From: Ascaphus truei
Lineage: Eukaryota > Chordata > Amphibia > Anura > Ascaphidae
NCBI GenBank assembly: GCA_036426205.1
Contig: CM071570.1
Span: 147,328,527 to 147,392,526, forward strand
Direction: 5' to 3'
DNA length: 64,000 nucleotides
Shown here: piece after piece, positions 1 through 10,929 of the stretch
Numbering within the stretch: the stretch's first letter is position 1
Layout of the letters: every line of letters begins with the position of its first letter
Notes under the pieces: model-generated
The model's input: the letters and a program-made list of their open reading frames with translations, nothing else
What the model was told of the DNA's origin: nothing
Databases searched by the model: none
Program-made: the position numbers and the translations under genes

Positions 1-930
1 ATGGGACGAGAAGCGTGAGAAGAACACTGGTATCGGGAGCACCGCAGGGCGTGACGTCATATCCCCCGGAAGTCCCGCAGTTCTGTAACTCATGTGACTC
101 ACAACCCAACATCCACCTCACGTGGGGACGCCAGTGAGAGAGCTCCGGTTTAGCCCTTTTAAACTACAATGTTGACTCCGTACTACTGCTCAAATGATCT
201 AATGTCCTGTGGTAGGGTTATGATTTTACCCCCCGGATTGGTGTTGCTAGCTATCTCCAGTACCCTGCATTATTGTTAATAAATCAGCTTTATATTTTGT
301 TTATAGTCTGGCTTGTGTGGGTCGTTATCTGTCATGTTTGTTTTGGTGTTGTTAGTGTATATATGTTTTTAAGTCTGCATTGATTGGCATACTGCACCAT
401 AATCTGTTTTTTTTCTTTCACATATTGCACTGCTCTTGATGAGAGCAACAGTTCACTTACAATTATCTGTTCATTCAAGGACTACAATTGGACCATCACA
501 CTGTATGGTTTGGACTACTTCATATAATTGACATTTATTCAATTTTTGGCGCCGTATTTCTCTTTTTTTCCTATCATTTTGACTGACTGGCTGTACTGTC
601 AGTATTTGTCTGGCTACCAGTGTTTTTTATATTTTATATTCCACCTTTTTTCCCATTAGGGTTATTTTATGACTGTTTGTAGCCTGTTTTGCACCGTCTC
701 TTTTGTTATTGTATTTTCTTCCGATCTGACTCAAGCTTCACACAGGAACCATCGGAACCCCTCTAACCCATAAGACAGGTAAGGAACACCTCCCCTCCAA
801 TGTATAACATTGCGGGAAAGGCGGGTACCTAGACATTGAGGGACTGCGATCAGGTAAGATCCCGGGGGACTTGCTGCTTTAGTTATTGTGAAGCGGGGGT
901 GTCCAGGCACTGGTTAAGGGTGCAGGAAAC
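1..930. repeat. repeat-like intron DNA, no gene
   Basis: No coding sequence is supported. A TGACGTCA palindrome (CRE-like) lies near position 52, followed by a CCGGAAGT (ETS-like) string. Near 548-575 a GGCGCC then TCTCTTTTTTTCC string resembles the stretch about 370 bp downstream of the hammerhead at 36726. This suggests the segment is the distal part of a hammerhead-bearing repeat whose ribozyme lies left of the window. That link is inference from resemblance only. Confidence 0.3.
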
Positions 931-935
931 TAGTC

Positions 936-1036
936 ATGCACATCTTGTTTTTTTATTTTTCTAAATCGGACATACACCACACACCACACACACACACACA
1001 CAAACACCACACACACACACCACACAACCACACACA

Positions 1037-1072
<36 letters not shown>

Positions 1073-1121
1073 ACCCACACACACACACCACACAAACCAC
1101 ACACACCCACACCACACTTAA
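936..1121. repeat. (CA)n microsatellite
   Basis: Imperfect CA dinucleotide array interrupted by CCACAC and ACCAC variants. Both strands appear open over about 60 codons only because the repeat lacks stop codons, so no protein is called. Confidence 0.95.
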
Positions 1122-1214
1122 CAAGGATTAATTGTAGTATAATGTAACCTATAAAAAACTTATGTCAAAAACAATGTTGTTCTTAGAGAAATTTATTCAA
1201 AAAATTTTAACAGC

Positions 1215-1280
1215 GGGCCTGGGGACGGGACTAGAGCAGCCTGGGGGCGGGACTAGGTGGGCCTGGGGGCGGGACTAGGT
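1215..1280. repeat. GC-rich minisatellite, three units
   Basis: Three head-to-tail copies of a ~22 bp unit of the form GCCTGGGGGCGGGACTAGG; the first copy has GGGGACGGG instead of GGGGGCGGG. No function is suggested. Confidence 0.85.
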
Positions 1281-1286
1281 GACGTA

Positions 1287-1365
1287 TAGATTTTTGGGTG
1301 ATTTGTCGACCACTGTATATCTATATATATATATTATAGATTATATTTATTTATTATATTATATT

Positions 1366-1409
<44 letters not shown>

Positions 1410-1437
1410 CAGTGTCGACAAATCACCCAAAAATCTA
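1287..1437. repeat. palindromic MITE-like element with (TA)n core
   Basis: Inverted arms TAGATTTTTGGGTGATTTG at the left and the complementary CAAATCACCCAAAAATCTA at the right continue inward through GTCGAC and CACTGTATAT with one mismatch, enclosing a pure TA-rich core. The arms would fold as one long hairpin. Arms plus AT core suggest a MITE whose centre expanded into a microsatellite; the superfamily is not recognised. Confidence 0.75.
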
Positions 1438-1439
1438 CT

Positions 1440-2170
1440 CGCCGAACAACAAAAAAATATATATAATATATTAATATATAATGGAGTGGATATGGGTTTT
1501 GAGCTTGCTAAGACTCTGTATGTCTCTATGTAAATTGGTTGTTTGTGTGTGTGTGTATATACACGCATCAGCTTCTAAAGCCACCCCTGGTGAAGATTTC
1601 AATCAGCAAAATACATAGAGACAAGGTTCAGAGGCTAACAAGATATAACACTACATCATGTACCCTGCCCAAAGGGGTGTCGTTTGTTCCAGTACTGTCA
1701 AATGATTAGTCTATTGCTCGAGCTCTGTTTGTGAGTATGGTTATTTTTATTTTAAAAATATATTGTAATTTTTCCTTTAAATTATGTTTTGTTTTTTGTG
1801 CTTCTTTGGTTTTTTTTTAAATATATTTTCATATTTTCTAACCACTAATAATTACCATATTCTTTTCTAAATCAGATAATGTTAGGACCTGCCAATGGTC
1901 ATGCCTTGAAAGCGGCAGCAGGCTTAAGATGCTTTGGCCATAGGGTTAAATGACCCTTTTTCAGGAGAATATATAGGTATTTCACTGTGTATTTTTGTCA
2001 TATTGGAAGTAGCACTAGGTTTCTTTGTTTTTTGCTCTAAAGGTGGTCCTAAACCATGTTTTTATCAAAATAGATTTGAGGAGGTCGACATATTTCCTTT
2101 AAAATTCACTTCATGCGCTCTCTGTGGTCTTTAATTTTTAGTGTTTACAGCACTGCCTGCAGATTGTCAT
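1440..2170. other. AT-rich intron, nothing recognised
   Basis: No gene, RNA or clear repeat structure seen. The short open frames here lack codon structure or a recognisable domain. Confidence 0.6.
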
Positions 2171-2175
2171 ACACA

Positions 2176-2199
2176 CACAAATATATATATATATGTATA

Positions 2200-2239
<40 letters not shown>

Positions 2240-2286
2240 ATATATATATATATATATCTAATATATATATATATATATATTATATA
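2176..2286. repeat. (TA)n microsatellite
   Basis: Nearly pure TA repeat with a few CG and CTA interruptions, immediately left of the hammerhead-like site. Confidence 0.9.
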
Positions 2287-2302
2287 GCAGGTACACACCA
2301 AT

Positions 2303-2343
2303 TTCACTGCTGATACCCATTAAGGTTGAAACATGTCTGTGAA
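2303..2343 (+). ncRNA. degenerate hammerhead-ribozyme-like fold
   Basis: The order of parts is stem I TTCAC (2303-2307), core CTGATAC in place of CTGANGA, a short stem II ACC/GGT around an AT-rich loop, GAAA (2328-2331), stem III ACATGT closing on itself, C at the cleavage position, then GTGAA (2339-2343), which pairs with the first stem. Two core bases (G8, A9) differ from consensus, so self-cleavage is unlikely. The stem pairing and GAAA-CATGTC tail are what identify it. Hammerheads are known in amphibian genomes and Penelope-like elements. Confidence 0.5.
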
Positions 2344-2399
2344 TGGTTTCTCTGGCTTTGCATCTGATTCCCATGCTGTGCTTTAAAAGCTGTGTTAGC

Positions 2400-2535
2400 A
2401 CAAGCATTAGTTTATATGGGCTTCATGTAACAATGTTTTTTTCAGACAAAAGGTGACACATTGTGTGCTCATTTCTATGTCATTTCCCAAATCCCTTGCT
2501 GCAGTGGAAACACTGTATGCTGGGGATAATGGTGA
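2400..2535. repeat. interspersed repeat, inverted copy at 36090-36205
   Basis: A segment with AATGTGCTC-like, CATTTCCCA, GCTGCAGTGGAAAC, GTATGCTGGGGATAATGG and GGTTGCAGACCTGCCTAA strings. The same series occurs on the opposite strand at 36090-36205 (GGCAGGTCTGCAACCC onward). It sits downstream of a (TA)n tract and of the hammerhead-like site, and may be part of the same element. Family not named. Confidence 0.65.
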
Positions 2536-2539
2536 AAAG

Positions 2540-3385
2540 CAGGGTTGCAGACCTGCCTAACACATGTGAATGTGCTCAAAAGTGATCTTTTTATTTGCTA
2601 TAAGCAAACGGTGGAGGTTTCTTGTTGCCTTTTTCACCACACTAAACTTAAACCACACACTGCACACACTGCTGTTCTCCCCAATCCGTACAGGTTAACC
2701 ATGAATTGGTCCCAGCGAATAGAAAGTTTGGGTATGTCTAGATCAAGAATGTAAATACAGATTGCAGATCAATTTTAATGTAAATAGAACATGTCAGAAA
2801 GCAGGTATTATGCCAGTGTAAAACTATTATAATTAATTATTCATTTTGTTCATCAACATACACTTGTTGAGTTTTTTTTCTGATTTTAGTGTATTTAGTG
2901 ACTAGCCTACATCATAACATGTGAATATTATAGCTAGGGTTTCCCAGGTGTCCAGTATTGAACCAGACTGTACTGGTATTTGGCAACTCTGTCCAGTAAA
3001 CATGATAGGTATTATGAGACATATATGTGTTCATTATTACTTCCGCAACGTGACCTGATCGGCTTGGGGACGTGGAATTTCCCCAAGCGGGAGATAGCAG
3101 GGCTGTTAGGGGGCTGGGCAGCTTCCTCCATTCTGATTTGTTGCTCCTGGGTAATGCTGCCAATCGGAGATGTTTCAGTAGCCTGGGGGTGGGGCCAAGG
3201 AAAAGTGGAAACAGCATGGCGAAGAAAGGCGATGCTTTGTGTCATGTGTGTATTTGTTCTGTGCTGGCTGTGTGTGTTTTCTATCATGGCTGTCCTGTGA
3301 GGGGAGCAAAAGAAATATGAGAGGGAGGAGGGGGAGAGAGAAATGGAGAATGAAGGGAGAGGAAGAAGAAGGAGGAGAGATGAGA
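2540..3385. other. intron, nothing recognised
   Basis: No supported gene. Open frames that extend into the pyrimidine tract to the right are low-complexity artefacts. Confidence 0.6.
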
Positions 3386-3390
3386 GAGGA

Positions 3391-3712
3391 GAGTCTCTTT
3401 TTCGTCTTTCTCTCTCCTTTTTTCCTTTCTCTTTCTCTCTCTTCTCTCTCTCTCTTTCTCTCTTTTGTTTCTTCGCTGCTTTCTCTCTCTGTTCTCTCGA
3501 TCTCTCTCTTTCTCTTTCTCTCTTTTCTCTCTCTTGTGCCTCTCTTATCTTTTTTCTCTCTCTTTTTCTCTCTTTTTTTATTTTCTCTCCTCCTCTCTTT
3601 TCTCTTTCTCTCTTCTCCTTCTCTCTCTCTCCTTCTCTTGCTTCTTTTTTTCTTCCTCTCCTCTTCTTTTTTTCACTCTTCTTCCTCGTGGTGTACAATC
3701 TTTGAATTTGTG
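3391..3712. repeat. polypyrimidine (CT)n tract
   Basis: About 320 bp of almost uninterrupted C and T on the + strand, preceded at 3300-3390 by a purine-rich stretch on the same strand. The long apparent ORFs on both strands (Leu/Ser/Phe-rich or Arg/Lys/Glu-rich) only reflect composition. Such tracts can form triplex DNA and often disturb assembly. Confidence 0.9.
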
Positions 3713-3713
3713 G

Positions 3714-3714
3714 G

Positions 3715-3740
<26 letters not shown>
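3714..3740. repeat. (CA)n microsatellite
   Basis: Thirteen or so perfect AC units leading into TATATAT, directly after the pyrimidine tract. Confidence 0.9.
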
Positions 3741-3744
<4 letters not shown>

Positions 3745-3746
<2 letters not shown>

Positions 3747-4515
3747 TGTCATACCACCATTAAGTGTGCTCTCCAGTCTACAGAGCATTAATTCCTCAAA
3801 GAGAAGCCAGCAGTTGCTAACTAATGGAGTTAATCAGCCTGTATGAATTAACTGAATGAGGATGTGTTTTAAAAGACACAGGAAGCTGCCAGACAGAGAG
3901 ACTGTTTTCCCCAGAGATGGGGGGAGATAGAAGTGCTTCCCAGCTGTGGAAGCTGGTATAGAGGACCTACAGAGGAGTTTCTCTGGGCTCAACGTGGGGC
4001 TGAGTTCCCTAGGAAGAAAGGACGCAAGGCCGTGCTGAAGCGGTGACATCTGCTCCATAGGACTGACAAATAAGCAAAACCACTTTATTGTTGTATGCAG
4101 AGACTGTGTTACATTGTTGCATATGTCAGGGCATGTTTTGGCTTGGGAACCAGCTTAGCTGGACATGCAGTTAGTGGGGCGTAAGCTATGGTGTAGTTAG
4201 CTTTCCCTAAAGGGAATAGGTGTTATTTGTATGTGTTGTTTTGATTTAAAGGGACAGTGGGCCTGTTAGCATATGATTTAATCCCTGTAAATAAACCCCA
4301 TGTAACAGAAGTACGATGTTTCCTGCCTTTATCTGGGACTAAAAGATGCAACAACGGGGTGTGGGCATCACAATATATATATAAAGAACAATACATATAA
4401 AAAAAAATACATATAAAACCCACCCAAATTCATATTAAAATGACCCCAAAGCATCTAAAAAGATACCCCAATTCATCTAAAAAAATACCCCAATGCATTG
4501 AAAGGGAGCCCAGCC
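3745..4515. other. intron with possible LTR-like 3' end
   Basis: No gene. Around 4290-4305 an AATAAACCCC polyadenylation-type signal is followed by ATGTAACA, which is how many frog LTRs end. No matching 5' boundary or second copy was found, so an LTR is only a possibility. Confidence 0.25.
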
Positions 4516-4522
4516 AGGCGGC

Positions 4523-4630
4523 GCTGCAAATTTTCCCGACCTCTGGCCAGGCCCTGCTGCCAGTCACTGCCTTGGCCCGGGCGTGACCGGTAGCAGGGCC
4601 TGGCCAGAGGTTGGGAGAAATTTGCAGTGC
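4523..4630. repeat. GC-rich hairpin (MITE-like), ~40 bp arms
   Basis: Left arm CTGCAAATTTTCCCGACCTC then TGGCCAGGCCCTGCTGCC. Right arm is its near-perfect complement, ending AGAAATTTGCAG. The ~30 bp loop contains CCCGGGCG. The DNA is distinctly more GC-rich than its surroundings. Superfamily not recognised. Confidence 0.75.
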
Positions 4631-4639
4631 AGGCCGGGC

Positions 4640-6810
4640 CCACCCCCAACCAGCGAGCCCAGGACACCAGCCCTGGAAGACCCCCCCTTTTGACGGTCCT
4701 GTGTACCCTTGATCCTAGTGTAGCATAATAGATCACCAATAGTTAATAGTATAAGTCAGTTGTGTACGTTGTAAAATAGCAGCAGCCACTACCCATGCAT
4801 ATGCTACCATACATGCTACCATACATCCATTCATGGATTCCTGAAAAACACCATATGAGCTCCCGGATCGGAAGCTCTTTTTGTATTATTAGCGCATTTG
4901 CCCATTAAAAAATAAAACATAACGAAAACATTAACCAGACAGCATATAGTATATTAAAGTTGTACGTACCCCTGCCAGGATGAAGTCCATCCTCGTTCTC
5001 ATCTTCACTGTGTACCAACAGTAAAATAAAAAAAAACTAACTGCTGACCTGCATCCCCTTAATCAGTTTAGCGTTATTAATCACTGGGGTAATTAAGGGG
5101 TAATCCCCATCTCCCTATCCACCGGTAGGCCTAACCACCCTCCATGGGGCAACTGCCCCACCACCTCTACCCATTGATTGTCACTGTGGTAAACCATGCC
5201 CACAATATGGGCATGGATTTCCACAATAGCAATAAATGGGCAAGCTACAAATAAAAAACAGGCACTGGATATAATACATTACATTTAAATAAAAAAATAT
5301 CGGGAAGCAGGGGTCCCCAATGCTGAAATTAATGCGGTTCAGCTCCAGGGACCCCCTGCTTCAATACTGTGTTATCAGTACTTGCGTATTAGGTTATACC
5401 TTTTTTAGATGAATTAACAATAGATATTTTAGGATAAGCTTTCAAGAGTTCTACCCTCTTCCTCAGGTTGAACAATACTAATTTGCACAAGATTACTTGA
5501 GTATAACAAAGATGTCAAATCCAAAATAACAATCTAAGGCAAAAAAGTATAGTCTTGGCGCAAATATCATAAAGATTACCAGTCCTGCCAAAGAAGTGAG
5601 GATAGTTGAAGAATGGAGTGTAGGACAGTCCTGTTTTCCACCGTTCTCTTCTTTATATGGAGTATTCTTATGTTTCTATCCTTTTGTCAGAATATTCTGC
5701 GAGGAAAAACACAGAAAAAAAAACCATTGCGCAGTATCTTCAGGGCAATGAATACACCTTTCCCCTGCCACTAGCTACTTCCAGCAAGGCTGTAGGAGAT
5801 AGACCTTGATTGGTATTTTTGGTGTTGATTCCAGGCACAGCATACACTGAATCACTTCGCTCACCGTCTTATCTTCAAAATATCTAGTTGACAAATGTAG
5901 CTGAAATAAACAGGAATGTAAGGATAAAATCCTTTCTGTGAATGCAGCAGAGGCTGGTGATGTCATGAACTCCTCTCAGGTTAAACACTGTGTTCACAAT
6001 CACTGAAGTTCCCTTGGTTGAACTACACAGTCCCAATATCCTTGAATAAGGCTTTGCAGCACATGCAGGAGAGTAAAATGTCCTTACTTCAGACAGACGG
6101 GGAGATCTGTTCAGAGACCCTCACCCTACCGGGTTCGTCTGTGAAAGACTTCATCTGGGGCATGGCGATGTTTTTATTGGGATTATATCACTTATGATTA
6201 GGTTGTTTTGCAACTATTTTTGAATGGGACTGCCAGGGACCCCCGCTGTGTTAATTAGATGGGCCATTAGTCTGTCTGCAGAAATGTCCCAGAAATGTTG
6301 CAGCCTTACTGGGATATTGCCCCAGATTTTCCCAGGCAAGTGTTCGGATACTCGTGACGATCCTTTAATTAGAGTCTCTGGATTGCAGAACGGAGGCACA
6401 AAAACGGCATCAGATTATGGAATAAATAAATACAATCCCATTTAAACCAATGGGAGTATCTTTATTTTTTATTTATTAATTTTTTTATAAATTTAAAGGC
6501 ACTATATTTTACCAGTGGCAGAATTGAATAAATACCTTTTTGTTATTTAATTCTCAGATTAAATTACAATTACAGAGAAGCTGGGAAATATATACAATGA
6601 ATTCAGTTTCCACTGGAATCCAAAAAAGTAAAGTAAAACTTTTACTTTATCAGGTATAGAACATATTGATGAATTCTTTTTTGTCTGTTTTCTTATCACT
6701 CTGGGAAACTGTCCCTTTAATCTCTGAGGATTGATGTAGTGCAGGGGTTTACGTCATACAGTATTTATGGATACTGTAGATTACCAATGAATATCTCATT
6801 AATATTCTAG
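4640..6810. repeat. mosaic of interspersed repeats, no gene
   Basis: The stretch 5040-5370 shares AGGCCTAACCACCCT, CCCATT and GGGCATG motifs with 61980-62280, so both belong to one family. At 5340-5365 and 6222-6285 there are GGGACTGCCAGGGACCCC / GATGGGCCATTA motifs also present in the MITE at 15071-15345 and near 22495-22560. On the minus strand at 5423-5470 a CTGAGGA ... GAAAGC string is compatible with a very decayed hammerhead core but lacks a convincing stem I. No protein-coding sequence. Confidence 0.5.
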
Positions 6811-6814
6811 ATAG

Positions 6815-8102
6815 AGTGGCAAGAAAAAATTGTGAACCATTTAGGATTTTCACATATTTCACATAGTTTAAACCTAAAATGTTATTAGATTTTAATCCAA
6901 GTCCTAATAATGGATAAAAAAGCCTGAACAAATGACACAAAACATGATACTTTAACATTTATTTATCCACAAATGATTAAACATTCAATATCCATTTGTT
7001 TAAAAATACAGTAGGTTAACCTCAGGATTCAATGCCTGGTGTCACCCCCTTGAGCAGCAAAAACTTCAAAAAAGCTTTTCCTGTAACTGCTGGTCAGTCT
7101 CTCACATCGGTTTTGAGGAATGTTGGCCCATTCATCCTTATAGAACTGCTTTAACTCAGTGAAATTTGAGGGCTCCCTTGCACGGACAGCTCACTTCAGG
7201 TCCTGCCAGAACATGTCAATGGGGTTTTGGTCCGGACATTTACTAGGCCTTCTTTTGTAGATCTGTTTGTATGTTTAGGATCATTGTCTTGCTGCATGGT
7301 CCACTTTTGCTTCAGCTACAGACGAATGACCTGACATTCTCCTCTAGAATCTTCTGAAACAATGTAGAATCCATGGTTGTGTCAATAATGACAAGCTGTC
7401 CAGGTCTTGAGGAAGCCAAGCAGCCCTAAACCATCACACTCCCACCACCATTCTCGACAGCTGGGATAAGGTTTGTCTGTTCAAACGTAGTTTTGTTTTT
7501 TGCCAAACATAGTTTCTCATTGAAGCCAAATTGTCCTACCTTTGACTCGCCAGTCCAGAGAACATTGTTCTAGAAGTCTTGTGAATCATCTATGTTCTCT
7601 TTGGTGAATTTGAGATGGGCAGCAATGTTCTTTTTAGAGAACAGTGGTTTCCTCCTGGCAATACTTCCATTAACACCATTCTTATTCAGTATTTTTCTGA
7701 CAGTTGAGTCATGAGCACTCACATTAGCCAACAGATCCTTGGATGTTACTCTGGGGTTCTTTTTGACTTCCTGGATGATTTGTCAGTTTTTGTTCTTGGA
7801 GAGATTGTGGTAGGATGACCACTTCAGGATAGGGTGACTGTGGTCTTGAAATGTCTCCATTTGTCTGACAGTGGAGCCCCAAATACTTAGAAATGGTTTT
7901 GTAACGCTTTCAAGACTAATGAGCATCAATAACTGTTTTTCTGAGGTCCACAATAATTTTTTTTGTTTGTGGCATGACGTGTTTCCACACACCTGTATGG
8001 TGAAGTCCAAGCTCACAAAGTTTCTGATCAAGAAGGTTATCGTGGAAAAACTAAGGAATTTACGTAATTATCATTGTGGTTCACAAACTTTCTCTCCACT
8101 TT
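6815..8102 (-). mobile_element. degenerate Tc1/mariner transposon
   Basis: On the minus strand the frame pieces read like a Tc1-type transposase: an N-terminal MPQTKK start near 7970, a Trp-Thr-Gly-Glu-Ser-like stretch, then KWTMQQDNDPKHTN, the conserved DNDPKHT region around the second catalytic Asp. The ends are inverted relative to each other: GTGGCAAGAAAAAATTGTGAACCA at the left and the complement of GTGGAGAGAAAGTTTGTGAACCA at the right. Stops and frameshifts occur throughout. Tc1 elements move by cut-and-paste into TA sites; this copy is dead. Confidence 0.85.
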
Positions 8103-8109
8103 ATGTGCA

Positions 8110-9355
8110 ATCATGATCTACACTAATTTATTGCATTTTTTTAAAACCTGGGTGGCTTCTGGGACCAGAGAGTAGGTTTGGGAGCACTGCATTAGTGTAT
8201 ATAAAGATGCCACACAAAGAATATTATGATAACTTTATATTCTGCTCATGTTTTACATATACATGTAATAGAAATCACATTATGCTAGCTTTGTAAGATG
8301 CGGCCATGACAACATTAAATGTTGTTTACTAGAAATTTGCAACAATCATTAAAAAAGAGAGTGTTCCAAATACTTAATAGTCACAATAGGTAAGCACTGG
8401 AGGTTACAATAAGATTAAGCACTAATGTATTAATTTGGTTAGAAATGGATTAAACATTGAACTTCAAGTGTGTGACATCCTACTTACTCAAATAATGAGT
8501 ATTTCTTTGACATTTCAGAGCATTACAACAAACATTTAAATCATGAAAATAAAATAACCTGTGATTACACTCTTTTCTCTTCTAATTATTGGTCAGAGTA
8601 TGTTACAGTAATAGTGTTAAAGGAAAAGATCAAGGCATTTTTACAGGAGTGGATGCTCCACAAATGAAAATAATAGGAAACTGTCAAAATAATAACTAGC
8701 TTTTTTTTTAGGTACTGAATCATTTGAGCAGAAACAAAAGAATGAACATGGCAAGAATTTTAATTATTTAAAGGATTTAATTGTTTGCAGGTGCATTGCT
8801 AATTGTAGCAATGGTTTAGGCTTTATCTAAATATCACCAAGACTATCACCTGCATTGCAGCTTCCCTTTCTAACACTCATGTTTGGGGGATAATCTAAAA
8901 TATATATACTCTGAAGCTGCCCTTACTTACACATTTGACACAACTTTCATACAGATGCTATTCGAGATATATATATACATACACATACACGCACAACTCA
9001 GCACTCTGCAGGATATTTTCTCCCAGATGAAAAGCGGAAAATGTATGGTTCGCTTAAAAGGTTTACTATAAGCAGGGCCCAACAAAAACAAGAAAACAAA
9101 ACAAAATACCTAACTCCTCTCTGGAGCGCTTACTAACACTTTGTTAGCAAATGTTAACAATCTTTAGAGCTAAGCTCTTTCCCAGCCCAGAGACTTGTAC
9201 TGTACCTGCATAGTAGCAGCAACAACAACACATGCAGTCTTTCTTCCTCAGCCTACCCACGGGATGCTAAATGTTTAAGGGCAGTTTCAGACAAAGCTGT
9301 GGTTGTCAGTTGGTCTGTTGTGGTCACAATGTCATCCGCAAAGCTCAGAAGAGAT
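8110..9355. other. AT-rich intron, nothing recognised
   Basis: No gene, RNA or clear repeat. A short ATATACATACACATACACGC tract at about 8970 is the only simple repeat. Confidence 0.6.
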
Positions 9356-9359
9356 GACC

Positions 9360-9900
9360 CCAGTAAAGAGAGATGAAAAAGATCTCTATAGCACAGATCA
9401 ATCGGATAAAAATAATATTTTTATGTAATGAATATAAAAAGCGCAATTACAATATAGTACAATATAAAATGGGCACGTAACACTAACGAGTGTGAAAAAG
9501 AAGCCGCACAGCGTGTAATCTCACTGCCCCACCTCAGTTGGACGTCTGGTAGTCCCAGGTATGTACTCAGCGATCGATCAGTAACCAGCTGATGTCATCC
9601 GGGGTCTCCGCTCCATCACGTACTTGAAACTTTGACGTCGCCTCTGATTGTGGTTCTCGCGGAGTGCAGCTGTTTGCGGTGCATCACCTATGTGGTCAAA
9701 CGTAACAGGGTCCCCCCACTCAACACGTTTCGCCAGCTCAAGGTAACGGCTTCATCAAGAGTGTAGCGCCACCACTCCTTGAGCCTTAATGAGTCTGTAA
9801 TGGCTTGTCCCGCCGCTGATGAGGAAATCCAAAGATAGAAAAAAGGAGAAAGCAGCGTACTCCACAGTAGTCAGGTGGTGTAAAAGTAAAAAATATATTT
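9360..9900 (-). repeat. hammerhead-bearing interspersed repeat
   Basis: Read on the minus strand, the segment has an AT-rich then TTTCTCCTTTTTTC leader near 9850, the hammerhead at 9763-9717, CRE-like ACGTCA motifs, and a GTGCTATAGAGATCTTTTTC string about 340 bp downstream. That string resembles the GTGCGCTCTCTCTTCCCCC string ~370 bp after the hammerhead at 36726. It may be a pseudo-LTR of a Penelope-like element or a small retrozyme-like unit. No ORF belongs to it. Confidence 0.5.
9717..9763 (-). ncRNA. hammerhead ribozyme, type I-like
   Basis: On the minus strand: stem I CACTC (9763-9759), core TTGATGA, stem II GCC/GGC with a 13-nt loop, GAAA, stem III ACGTGT (A-U and C-G pairs with a two-base loop), U at the cleavage position, then GAGTG (9721-9717), exactly complementary to CACTC. 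The only core change is U for C3 (CTGATGA to TTGATGA), leaving a U-G wobble where C3-G8 should pair. All other core bases match. Predicted cleavage follows GUU. The fold is read by eye; activity is not shown. Confidence 0.75.
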
Positions 9901-10089
9901 ATTCAATACACATAAAACAATAACTTTTCATATGTTCATACATTACTTATGATTGATATACATTTTCAAAGGGAAAAACAGCATATGTATTCACTAAACA
10001 CATACTGTATAAAATGGCTGTAAATTTTAACGTAGGCTCCTCCAACATGGAGAATCCTTCCTTCAGTAATAGTGCTCAGGATCAGGCTT

Positions 10090-10716
10090 TCACACTAGCA
10101 CTCCTGAATCATCAGTGACTGTAATAGAGAACACACTTTTTGGATTTCTTTCCGAGATGTACTCTACCCTGTCCAAATACACTGAACGCCCAACCTTCCA
10201 AACTTGTACGAGATAGGCTATCCTCTCATGTATATTATGAAAGGTACTTCTGTTGTGCTCTAGTACATAAGCTCTTACAGCTTCCACTAGCCATTGTTCT
10301 CGATTGGCATCAATTTCCCTCATTATATGCTCAGGAACATATGGATACTCAAACACATGAGAGCTCAAATATTTCTGCAATATATGCCTTTCAGCTCGAC
10401 TAATCTTGGTGAGCCGACAACCATTAACTCTACCTGGCAATACCCAGTACCAGGGTTCTTGCTTCAGAGGTACATAAGTTGCAGAAACATTACCTGTAGG
10501 CTGTATATGACCCGCTATAATGTCTGCTTCTACTCTTCTCATCTCTTGTGCAGCTGCTTCAGGACTAAACACTCCTACCTCCCACCAATCATGCACTATA
10601 TCCTTGGTTTCGAGTAAGAACCTTGTGCGGTCCATAAAGGGTACATATCCCTGGAGCCCATAATTCCACCATGGATAAGAACTAGCGTGCTTTGTGGCAA
10701 CAACCCCGTAATGTTA
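10090..10716 (-). CDS. unrecognised ORF in LTR element (WWNYG/WW-rich protein)
   Basis: An open frame of 181 codons from the first ATG (10635), with a further 27 open codons upstream, so the product may begin earlier or be joined to an upstream frame. It is moderately charged, with two WW pairs near the N-terminus, an AAAQEMRRVEADIIAG helix-like stretch, PWYWVLPGR, and an EHIMREIDANREQWLVEA helix. No transmembrane segment, Cys cluster or retroviral motif is seen. It is the most intact frame of the LTR element on this strand and ends at 10090, close to where the element is truncated. Function unknown; a Gag-like or accessory role is only inference from position. Confidence 0.5.
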
Positions 10717-10929
10717 TGTAGTGTCGGTGGAAGTAGAAACATCAGATGTGACAGACAAAGCACAATGACTAAATCCACTATTTACACTGCATACATCTAC
10801 ATCATCAACAATATTACAATCATCGGCAATATTATTATCATCAGTCAACATTTTATTTCCGCAAGACCAGTCCTTCCAGTCTGAAGATGGAATATGAGTC
10901 TTAGAGGCACGCAGGATCCTCTTTTTGGA

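Noticed and set aside
721..735. CTTCCGATCT, identical to the end of a common sequencing adapter
   Set aside because: A ten-base match in 64 kb can be chance, and flanking bases do not continue the adapter.
936..1124. Open frames rich in His/Thr or Cys/Val
   Set aside because: Translation of the (CA)n microsatellite on both strands.
3012..3788. 258-codon Arg/Lys/Glu-rich frame on the minus strand
   Set aside because: It translates the complement of the CT tract and its CA repeat; composition alone explains the open frame.
5423..5470. Minus-strand CTGAGGA ... GAAAGC as another hammerhead
   Set aside because: The core and a 4-bp stem II exist, but stem III and stem I do not pair convincingly.
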